This document shows positions 14,659 to 20,953 of a DNA stretch of 24,018 bases, one piece after another; position 1 is the stretch's first letter; each line of letters opens with the position of its first letter. Below the pieces are notes generated by a model. The model did not search any database and had not been told where the DNA came from. It saw only the letters and a program-made list of their open reading frames with translations. Source of the DNA: Leucobacter sp. (lineage in GTDB: Bacteria; Actinomycetota; Actinomycetes; Actinomycetales; Microbacteriaceae); contig JAPSIU010000008.1 in assembly GCA_031178565.1 (NCBI GenBank), positions 1-24,018 of the forward strand. Direction: 5' to 3'. The position numbers were made by a program, and so were the translations under genes.

Positions 14659-15239
14659 CTGCATCACCCCTCTCCCACGCCGTGGTCGACGTCGTCGGGC
14701 ACCCCTTCCACGTGATCTGGACGCCGGAGGACGGGGCGATCCGCGCCGGCGGCTTCGCGATGGCCGAGGATCCCGGCGCCGAGAGCCTGCTGCGCCGCCT
14801 GGAGCGCCTCGCTCCCGAGCTCGCGGCGAGGGGAGTGTCGTCCTCCGCGTCGTCCGGTGGCGGCGGCGACCGCGACGGCGATGACCGCGGCGGCGATGAC
14901 GAGCACGGGATCGTCGAGGCGCTGCGGGCGTACGACCGGGGCGACCTCGGAGCGATCGACGGGCTCCGGGTGGCGCAGCCGGAGACGCCGTTCCGCGGAG
15001 AGGTGTGGCGCGCCCTTCGCCGGGTGCCGGCGGGAGGGGCGGTGACCTACACGGAGCTCGCGGCGCTCGCCGGCCGACCCTCTGCGGTCCGGGCCGCGGC
15101 CTCGGGATGCGCCAACAACCTCGTCGCGCTCGTCGTGCCCTGCCACCGCATCGTGCGCACGGACGGGGGACTCGGCGGCTACCTCTTCGGCGTGGACATC
15201 AAGGAGCGCCTGCTCCGGCACGAGGCGGCGATCCGCTAG
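14655..15239 (+). CDS. ogt: Methylated-DNA--protein-cysteine methyltransferase (Ogt/MGMT)
   Basis: This 194-residue suicide enzyme transfers the methyl group of O6-methylguanine (and O4-methylthymine) to its own Cys. The active site VPCHRIV has the acceptor Cys163. Arg146 in AVRAAASGCANN matches the Arg finger that flips out the base, and Tyr132 in VTYTELA lies in the DNA-binding helix region. The N-terminal domain (1-60) is joined by an unusual Ser/Gly/Asp-rich linker (61-85, SSASSGGGGDRDGDDRGGDD), likely disordered. Its start overlaps the Ada-AlkA stop (ATGA), so both repair activities are made together. The Ada domain upstream lacks its own O6-methylguanine domain, and this gene supplies it. 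Confidence 0.95.
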   Translation: MTASPLSHAVVDVVGHPFHVIWTPEDGAIRAGGFAMAEDPGAESLLRRLERLAPELAARGVSSSASSGGGGDRDGDDRGGDDEHGIVEALRAYDRGDLGAIDGLRVAQPETPFRGEVWRALRRVPAGGAVTYTELAALAGRPSAVRAAASGCANNLVALVVPCHRIVRTDGGLGGYLFGVDIKERLLRHEAAIR

Positions 15240-15248
15240 AAGACGAGT

Positions 15249-15280
15249 CAGGCCCCCTCCCGCGAAGGGGAGAGGGCCTG
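15249..15280. terminator. Bidirectional hairpin between ogt and tRNA-Gly
   Basis: CAGGCCC at 15249-15255 pairs with GGGCCTG at 15274-15280, and the inner CCTCCC pairs with GGGGAG apart from a bulged A. It lies 9 nt after the ogt stop and 6 nt beyond the 3' end of the convergent tRNA. There is no T-tract on either side. Confidence 0.6.
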
Positions 15281-15285
15281 GTCAG

Positions 15286-15356
15286 AGGGGATGACGGGAA
15301 TCGAACCCGCGCTGTCAGCTTGGGAAGCTGAAGTTCTACCATTGAACTACATCCCC
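15286..15356 (-). tRNA. tRNA-Gly, anticodon CCC
   Basis: Read on the minus strand, the acceptor stem GGGGATG pairs with CATCCCC. The D-arm region is TAGTTCAATGGTAGAAC. The anticodon stem CAGCT/AGCTG holds the loop TTCCCAA, giving anticodon CCC, which decodes GGG. The T-arm is GCGGGTTCGATTCCCGT. The total is 71 nt including the discriminator T, and CCA is not encoded. It is convergent with ogt. Confidence 0.95.
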
Positions 15357-15400
15357 GGGGTGGGATCACCGGGATCCCGACGGATAAAACCCTAGCAGAT

Positions 15401-15426
15401 CGGGCTCTGCTTCAGCGAAGCGCCCG
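15401..15426 (-). terminator. Hairpin terminator candidate for the lipoprotein gene
   Basis: On the minus strand CGGGC-GCTTC, a 3-nt loop and GAAGC-(AGA)-GCCCG form a bulged hairpin about 27 nt after the lipoprotein stop. TAGGGTTTTATCC follows about 8 nt later. That T-rich stretch may also serve as the -10 of the tRNA promoter. Confidence 0.5.
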
Positions 15427-15452
15427 GACGCCTCGCATTCCGCGCCGCTGGA

Positions 15453-16709
15453 CTACTGGCAGATCGCGCCCTCGGCGAGCTTGGCGGCCTGATCCTCCGC
15501 GGTCCAGGGGAGCTCGGGGCCGGACCCCGCCTCGGCGGAGATCGCGGCGAGCTCGAACGCGAGCGCCTTCACGAAGTTGGCACCCGCCGATGAGTTGTTG
15601 AGCGACACGACGACCGAGTAGCCGGTTTCCGGATCGTGGTAGGCCGCGGTGAGCGTCCCCGTGATGGCGCCGCTGCGTCCGTACAGCGGCCCCTCCTTCT
15701 CCACGCCGAAACCCCACTGGCGGCCGGACGGATCCGGTTCCGTCGTGGGGTTGCCCTCCGCGTCGCGCTCGGGGTTCTGCGTGGGGAGCGTCTCCGTCAC
15801 GACCTTGGCGTTCTCGCCGCCGAACGCGCCGCCGATGTACTGCTCGTAGAAGGTCTTCAGGTCCGACGCCGTCGTCACGGTCGCGCCCGCTCCGCTCAGC
15901 ATCGACGGCGACACCTCGGGCACCTCGACGGGCTCCACGTCGCAGACCGGGGCGCCGCCGCTCGAGGGGTAGGTGAGCCCCGTCATCGTGGACCCCTGGA
16001 TCGTCGTGCTCGCGAGAGAGGGGAAGTAGCTGGAGCCCATGCCGGCCTTGCCGAACACGTGCTCGGAGAGCAGCTCCTGGGCCTCGCCTCCCGTGCGCAC
16101 CCGCAGCGCGCGGGAGAGCAGCGCGACGTTGGTGTCGGACTGGTGCATGTCGAGGCCCGGCCAGGGGAGCGGCGAGTCCACGAGACCCTGGGCGATCAGC
16201 TCCTGCTCGGGCCAGTAGCGCGCCGGGTTGTTCGCGAAGATGTCGAGATAGCCGCTTTTGAAGTCGGCGAGGCCGGAGCGCATGTCGCACAGCTGCCGGT
16301 AGGTGACGCCCTCGATGCCCACCTGCCGCGTCAGATCCTTCGAGACCTCCCGATCGAGGTCGAGGTCGCTCGTCGCGGAGAGCTCGAGCAGCAGCGCGCA
16401 CATCACGGGCTGCGTGGCCTGGGCTCCGCGGATGAGGCTGCCGCCGTCGATCTCGTCGCTGCCGTAGGCGCGGACGTAGTCGCCGTCGTCGCTGCCCCAC
16501 ACGCCGACGATGGCCTGAGTGGAGCGGCTCTGCTCCATCGCCGTCGAGATGGCCTCGTCGATGCGGCCGGCGAGCGACTCCTCGACGGTGTTCACGTCGC
16601 CCGACGAGGAGAGCGGCCCGCCTCCCGTGCATGCGGTGAGGCCGAGAGCGGCCACGGCGAGAGCACCAACGGTGGCGACGCGTGTGCGACGTGCAAGCCT
16701 CGGGAACAA
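15453..16709 (-). CDS. Lipoprotein with beta-lactamase/PBP-like fold, apparently non-catalytic
   Basis: This is a 418-residue exported lipoprotein. A basic N-terminus (RLARRTR), a hydrophobic stretch and the lipobox LTAC (Cys27) mark it for lipid anchoring outside the membrane. The body aligns by eye with class C beta-lactamase/DD-carboxypeptidase-like serine hydrolases: LCDMRSGLADF matches the LLTHTSGLPDF region, and YHDPETGYSVVVSLNNS matches the late beta-strands. The catalytic motifs are not kept. SxxK appears as QATQ (97-100), YxN as QSD (190-192), and H/KxG as RSG (345-347). It is therefore probably a binding or regulatory pseudoenzyme rather than a hydrolase. The start is a TTG at 16709 with a weak GGCGG upstream, chosen because it gives a complete signal peptide. 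Confidence 0.85.
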   Translation of the reverse strand: MFPRLARRTRVATVGALAVAALGLTACTGGGPLSSSGDVNTVEESLAGRIDEAISTAMEQSRSTQAIVGVWGSDDGDYVRAYGSDEIDGGSLIRGAQATQPVMCALLLELSATSDLDLDREVSKDLTRQVGIEGVTYRQLCDMRSGLADFKSGYLDIFANNPARYWPEQELIAQGLVDSPLPWPGLDMHQSDTNVALLSRALRVRTGGEAQELLSEHVFGKAGMGSSYFPSLASTTIQGSTMTGLTYPSSGGAPVCDVEPVEVPEVSPSMLSGAGATVTTASDLKTFYEQYIGGAFGGENAKVVTETLPTQNPERDAEGNPTTEPDPSGRQWGFGVEKEGPLYGRSGAITGTLTAAYHDPETGYSVVVSLNNSSAGANFVKALAFELAAISAEAGSGPELPWTAEDQAAKLAEGAICQ

Positions 16710-16817
16710 CTAGACCGCCAATCTCCGCGGAGGACACAGAACAAGCGGAAGTCTACTGTGCATCTCTGAGAAGCGGCGACGGGCGGCGCGATCGCGACGG
16801 GTTCGGTGCCGACTGGG

Positions 16818-16876
16818 TTCGCGGGTGCGTTCGTGCCGGTTCGATGCGCCGCAACCGGCGCGAAGGCACCCGCGAA
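16818..16876. repeat. Long hairpin (24-bp arms, 11-nt loop)
   Basis: The arms at 16818-16841 and 16853-16876 pair with two mismatches. The left arm begins TTCGCGGGTGC and ends GCCGGTT. The loop is CGATGCGCCGC. It lies between the divergent lipoprotein start and the helicase end, directly beside the 21-bp array. No T-tract follows. Confidence 0.85.
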
Positions 16877-16879
16877 GCG

Positions 16880-16998
16880 AGCAGCGCAGGGCGGGAGGGG
16901 AGCAGCGCAGGGCGGGAGGGGAGCAGCGCAGGGCGGGAGGGGAGCAGCGCAGGGCGGGAGGGGAGCAGCGCAGGGCGGGAGGGGAGCAGCGCAGGGCG
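16880..16998. repeat. Perfect 21-bp tandem array, five full copies plus a partial sixth
   Basis: Five identical 21-bp units (starting at 16880, 16901, 16922, 16943 and 16964) begin AGCAGCGCAGGGCG and end GGAGGGG. A 14-nt partial copy ends at 16998, the base next to the helicase stop codon. On the helicase mRNA strand it is C-rich. Being a multiple of 3 it stays open in several frames, but none has a convincing start. Perfect identity implies recent expansion and likely copy-number variation between strains. Confidence 0.95.
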
Positions 16999-18276
16999 CT
17001 ACGCGGTCTCGCCGAGCGCGCCCCGCATGAAGCGCACGACGTTGGGGTCCACGATCACGTCGCGCGGCTGCAGCGGTCGGCGCAGGTAGAGCCCGTCGAG
17101 CGAGCGCACCCGGCTCAGCGCCACGTAGGTCTGCCCGGCGCTGAAGGCCCTCGGTCCGAGGTCGACGATCGCCGAGTCGTAGGTGTGCCCTTGGGATTTG
17201 TGCACGGTGACCGCCCAGGCGAGGCGCAGCGGGAACTGCTCGAACTCCGCGACGACCTCCTTCTCGAGCTTCTTCGTCTCCGCGTCGTAGCGGTAGCGGT
17301 AGCGCTCCCAGGTGGTCGGTTCGACCTCGAACTCCTCGCGATCCACCTCGACCCAGACGGTGCCGTCGACGCGCGACACGGTGCCGATGGTGCCGTTGAC
17401 CCAGCGCCCGTCCGAGTCGTTGCGCAGGAACATCACCTGCGCTCCGGGCTTCAGCTCGAGCACCTCGTCGGCGGGGTACGTGTTCTCGCGGAACTCGCCG
17501 TTGATCTCGGCGACGGCTCGGAGCGCGGATCCGCGGATCTCCGCGAGCCGCTCGGCGTTGATCCGGTTCACGGTGGCGTTCGTCGTCGCGAGTGTGATCA
17601 CGTCGCGCGGAGCGGCGCGGGACCCGGCGGCGTTGAGCTCCGCGGCCTGGTCCTCCTCGACCACCCCGTGCCGGACGGCCCCGAGGATCTGCTTGAAGCG
17701 GTCGTCGCGCTGGCGGTGCACCTCGATGAGCTCGATCACCGACATCGGCGTCGTCGCCCACACCTTGGCGTCGAAGAACCAGAGGGACCGGTACGTGTCG
17801 GCGAAGTACGCGCGCTCGTGGGGGTCGCGGGGCGGCACGGGCGGCAGCTGGAAGGGATCGCCGAACATGATGATCTGCGCGCCGCCGAAGGGATCGTGCC
17901 GCTTGCCGCGGGCCAGGCGCAGCGAGCGGTCGATCGCGTCCATGAGGTCTGCCGAGACCATGGAGATCTCATCGATCACGAGCGTGTCGATCGACGCGAG
18001 CATCTTCTTCAGCTCGGCCGGCTGGTCGAGGTCGTGGTCCGCGATGATCCCGGTGGGGAGGCGGAGCAGGGAGTGGATCGTCTGCCCGCCGACGTTGAGA
18101 GCGGCCACGCCGGTCGGTGCGCAGACCGCGATGATCTTGCTGGTGTTCCAGGCGAGGTGGTTCAGGATCGTGGACTTGCCGGTGCCCGCGCGCCCCGTGA
18201 CGAAGAGGTGCTCGCGGGTGTGCTCGATGCGCTCGTAGACGGCGAGCTGTTCGGGGCTGAGGTCAGGACGGGCCAC
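16999..18276 (-). CDS. Pif1/RecD2-like superfamily 1B DNA helicase
   Basis: This 425-residue ATP-dependent 5'-3' DNA helicase of the Pif1-like group has Walker A GRAGTGKST (28-36), motif Ia APTGVAALNVGG, Walker B LVIDEISMVSADLMDAIDRSL, motif III IIMFGDPFQLPPV, the motif V-like VTVHKSQGHTYDSAIVDLG and motif VI TYVALSRVRSLDGLYL. All core motifs are present and the protein ends soon after motif VI, so it is a minimal helicase without a C-terminal accessory domain. Roles in the family include G-quadruplex and R-loop resolution and recombination. The start is a GTG at 18276 with no Shine-Dalgarno; TAGCCT lies exactly 6 nt upstream, implying a leaderless mRNA. The 21-bp G-rich array begins at the base after its stop. 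Confidence 0.93.
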   Translation of the reverse strand: MARPDLSPEQLAVYERIEHTREHLFVTGRAGTGKSTILNHLAWNTSKIIAVCAPTGVAALNVGGQTIHSLLRLPTGIIADHDLDQPAELKKMLASIDTLVIDEISMVSADLMDAIDRSLRLARGKRHDPFGGAQIIMFGDPFQLPPVPPRDPHERAYFADTYRSLWFFDAKVWATTPMSVIELIEVHRQRDDRFKQILGAVRHGVVEEDQAAELNAAGSRAAPRDVITLATTNATVNRINAERLAEIRGSALRAVAEINGEFRENTYPADEVLELKPGAQVMFLRNDSDGRWVNGTIGTVSRVDGTVWVEVDREEFEVEPTTWERYRYRYDAETKKLEKEVVAEFEQFPLRLAWAVTVHKSQGHTYDSAIVDLGPRAFSAGQTYVALSRVRSLDGLYLRRPLQPRDVIVDPNVVRFMRGALGETA

Positions 18277-18282
18277 CGGTCC

Positions 18283-18288
18283 AGGCTA
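18283..18288 (-). promoter_or_regulatory. Putative -10 of leaderless helicase gene
   Basis: The minus strand reads TAGCCT, GGACCG, then the GTG at 18276. The geometry is the same as at the glycerate kinase, aldo/keto reductase and MFS genes. Confidence 0.5.
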
Positions 18289-18354
18289 CCCTGCGGGATC
18301 GCGGAGAGGCGCGGAGGCCCACGCCTCGGCGAGGCGTGCGCGAGCCGGATCCGG

Positions 18355-19533
18355 TCAGCCGGCGGGACGGAGGATCTGCGTGCTGCCGCCCGCCGTCACG
18401 ACGATGTGCCCGGCGGCGACGGTCACGGACGCGCCGCTGCCGCTCGGCCAGTCGAACACCTGCTCGCCGGTGTCGTCGACGACGACGAGCCGATCCTCGC
18501 TCTCGAACAGCAGCAGCTCGCCATCGGCGCTGACGCCCTGCAGCGAGATGATGCTGTCGGGAAGCTCCTCGATCTCGCCCGACGGCGTGATGTCGCGCTG
18601 CCGCTCGTCCTGCCAGAGCGCCGGGAACCCGTGGGAGTCGACGCCGACCACGGTGCCGGATGCGACGTGCTCCGCGACGGGGAAGGTGACGCCGTCCTGC
18701 GGAGGCGGGACGAACGGATACTGCGAGGCTCCGACGGTGCGGTCGACCCGCTCTCCTCGCACGTCGTAGTACGCGTACTCGGGGTCGGTCTGGTCGACGC
18801 GGAGGGTGAAGCCGTCGCTCGCCCAGCGGACGGTCTGCGGGTAGACCACCTCCTGCTCGCCGACCGTGTCGCCGGTTCGCCCGTCGACCACGGCGACGCG
18901 GTCGTTCGCGGGGTCGTCGATGCCGAGGTAGCCGTCGGCGAGCGGGGTGACCTCGCCGCGGGCGGGCTGGGCCTCCGTCCACACCGCCGTCGAGCCGTCG
19001 ACGCCGACGAGCCGATCGCCGCCGACCGCGTAGACGACGAGGTCGCCCGCTCGGGTCACGGGCCTGACTCCGACGTCGTCCGCCGCGAAGGGGAGATCCT
19101 CGACCGCCGTGCCCGTGTTCGCGTCGATCAGATGCCAGCTCGCCCCGTCGACCGGGGTGAATCGCACGGCGACCCGGCCCTCGAGCAGTCCGCCATCCTC
19201 GCACGAGGCGTTGTCGATCTCCCAGACGACGAATCCGTTCGCGATGTCGCGGGCGAGCACCCTGCGGATGAATCCCGGGCCCTCCTGGCGCTCGATGACG
19301 TGCGTTCCCGTCACGCCGCAGACGGGGTTGGCCGTGGCATAGCTCCCGTCCACGCCCGAGGCGTACGCGCTGGAGAACCAGGCACCGTGATCCCCGTTCG
19401 GCGTGAGCTGCACGCGCGTCATATCGGAGGCCCCATCCGCGGAGGCGTCCGGCGTGCACCCGGAGAGCACGCCGGCGGCGATGAGCGCGACGGCGAGGGC
19501 GGCCGCAGTGCGATGCGGACGCGTCAGGCTCAC
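18355..19533 (-). CDS. Secreted lipoprotein with beta-propeller-like repeats, function unknown
   Basis: This 392-residue protein starts at a GTG (19533). A signal peptide (SLTRPHRTAAALAVALIAAG) and lipobox LSGC (Cys26) are followed by a Ser/Ala/Asp-rich spacer. The rest has repeated beta-rich units with GDLVVYAVGGDRLVGVDG, DRVAVVDGRTGDTVGEQE and DRLVVVDDTGEQVFDWPSG, which look like the blades of a PQQ/YVTN-type propeller. There are no catalytic residues to point to. The GTGA overlap with the MFS transporter stop (19530-19533), with GGGAGAAG upstream, shows translational coupling, so it may work at the cell surface with that transporter. The two-Cys pattern in the first 100 residues of the mature part (NPVCGVTG, NASCEDGG) may form a disulfide. 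Confidence 0.85.
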   Translation of the reverse strand: MSLTRPHRTAAALAVALIAAGVLSGCTPDASADGASDMTRVQLTPNGDHGAWFSSAYASGVDGSYATANPVCGVTGTHVIERQEGPGFIRRVLARDIANGFVVWEIDNASCEDGGLLEGRVAVRFTPVDGASWHLIDANTGTAVEDLPFAADDVGVRPVTRAGDLVVYAVGGDRLVGVDGSTAVWTEAQPARGEVTPLADGYLGIDDPANDRVAVVDGRTGDTVGEQEVVYPQTVRWASDGFTLRVDQTDPEYAYYDVRGERVDRTVGASQYPFVPPPQDGVTFPVAEHVASGTVVGVDSHGFPALWQDERQRDITPSGEIEELPDSIISLQGVSADGELLLFESEDRLVVVDDTGEQVFDWPSGSGASVTVAAGHIVVTAGGSTQILRPAG

Positions 19534-20867
19534 GCCGCGCTTCTCCCGGGTCGACGGATCGGGATGAGCAGCAGCAGGCCGAAGAGGAGGATGAGCGCGA
19601 TGCCGAGGATCCCGGAGATGGTCGCGCCGGTGATCGCCACGGCCGCGGTGAATGCCGCGGGCGCGAGGAACGACACGGCGCGGCCCGTCGTCGCGTAGAG
19701 CCCGAAGATCTCCCCCTCGCGGCCCGACGGGATGAGACGGGCGAGGTAACTGCGGCTCGCGGACTGCACCGGCCCCACGAAGACCGAGGAGATGAGCCCG
19801 AACACCCAGAACACCCACGGGCCGAGGGGCGCGAGCACGAAGACGAGGATCAGCCCGGTGACCATCGCCGCGAGGGAGGCGATCATGACGCCCTTGGCGC
19901 TGAAGCGGTCCTCGAGGAACCCGCCGACGATGGTCGCGGCGCCCGAGATCACGTTCGCCGCGATGGCGAACAGGATCACGGTGGTCTGCTCGAAGCCGAA
20001 GGACCGCGCGGCGATGACGCCCGCGAAGGTGAAGACGCCGGCGAGGCCGTCGCGGAACACCGCGCTCGCGAGCAGGAAGAACAGCGTCTGCTTCGACTCG
20101 CGCCACAGCCGGAGGAGGCTGCGGAAGAGCTCGCGGTAGCCGGAGAAGAGGCCCTTGACGGGGCTCGATGCGTCGGCCGGGATCTCGGGCACCGCGAAGA
20201 ATACGGGAACCGCGAACACCGCGAACCAGGCCGCGCAGAGCACCATCGCGAGCCGGACGTTCCAGCCGTCCTCGCTCGTCACCCCGAACCAGCCGGCTTC
20301 GGGGAGGATGAAGCCGACGAGCACGAGGCTGAGCAGCACGATCCCGCCGAGGTACCCCATGCCCCAGCCGAAGCCGGAGACCCTTCCGAGGGCGCGGGGC
20401 GCGGCCAGCTGCGTGAGCATCGAGTTGTAGCTGACGCCGGCGAACTCGAACGCGACGTTGCCGACCGCGAGCAGCACGAGGCCGAGGATCAGGTACTGCT
20501 CGTCGGGCGCGACGAGCACGAGCAGCGCGGTGCAGGCGACGACGACGGCCGTGTTGATCCCGAGCCACTGCTTGCGCCGACCGCCGGCGTCGGTGAGCCG
20601 TCCGAGCACCGGGGCGAGGAGCGCGATCGCGACGCCCGCGATCGAGAGCGCGGTGCCGAGCTTGACGGAGACCTCGGCCTCCTCGCCGAAGGATCCGGAG
20701 GTGAGATAGACCGTGAACACGAAGGTCGTGACGACGGCCTGGAATGCGGCGGAACCCCAGTCCCAGAGCGACCAAGCGAAGATCGTGCGCTTCTTCGCGG
20801 TGTCGGCTCCCGCGGGGCCGAGGTCGGCGAGCGGTCCGGCGCCGGGCCGCGGAGTGTTCTCGCTCAT
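19530..20867 (-). CDS. MFS transporter, UMF1/Atg22-like
   Basis: This is a 445-residue, 12-helix major facilitator. The opening FAWSLWDWGSAAFQAVVTTF is characteristic of the UMF1 (Atg22-like) group. A loop motif LGRLTDAGGRRKQWL follows helix 2, matching the MFS G-x-L-x-D-x-x-G-R-R-K signature. The long central loop (PADASSPVKGLFSGYREL) divides the two halves. In yeast Atg22 exports amino acids from the vacuole; bacterial substrates are mostly unknown. The ATG at 20867 has no Shine-Dalgarno, but TACCCT lies exactly 6 nt upstream, suggesting a leaderless transcript. It overlaps the following lipoprotein gene by 4 nt and is divergent from the amidohydrolase. Confidence 0.93.
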   Translation of the reverse strand: MSENTPRPGAGPLADLGPAGADTAKKRTIFAWSLWDWGSAAFQAVVTTFVFTVYLTSGSFGEEAEVSVKLGTALSIAGVAIALLAPVLGRLTDAGGRRKQWLGINTAVVVACTALLVLVAPDEQYLILGLVLLAVGNVAFEFAGVSYNSMLTQLAAPRALGRVSGFGWGMGYLGGIVLLSLVLVGFILPEAGWFGVTSEDGWNVRLAMVLCAAWFAVFAVPVFFAVPEIPADASSPVKGLFSGYRELFRSLLRLWRESKQTLFFLLASAVFRDGLAGVFTFAGVIAARSFGFEQTTVILFAIAANVISGAATIVGGFLEDRFSAKGVMIASLAAMVTGLILVFVLAPLGPWVFWVFGLISSVFVGPVQSASRSYLARLIPSGREGEIFGLYATTGRAVSFLAPAAFTAAVAITGATISGILGIALILLFGLLLLIPIRRPGRSAA

Positions 20868-20873
20868 GCGCTA

Positions 20874-20879
20874 AGGGTA
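20874..20879 (-). promoter_or_regulatory. Putative -10 of leaderless MFS gene
   Basis: The minus strand reads TACCCT, TAGCGC, then the ATG at 20867. No good -35 is seen at 16-18 nt upstream. Confidence 0.5.
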
Positions 20880-20953
20880 GCGCGGCGACCGCGAGGTCGT
20901 AGGGGAGACTGAGAGCGGCGACAGAGCCGGTCTGGACGAGAGAGGACGAACGC

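Noticed and set aside
16592..17761. - strand frame in which the 21-bp array encodes a PPCAAPL heptad repeat
   Set aside because: Out of frame with the helicase motifs, with no start of its own near the repeat; the open frame follows from the array period being a multiple of 3.
16825..19698. Very long + strand open frame of 957 codons across the helicase and lipoprotein genes
   Set aside because: It is antisense to two well-supported genes, reads as Arg/Ala/Gly/Val/Asp-rich composition with no domain, and begins inside the 21-bp array region; a GC-rich antisense artefact.
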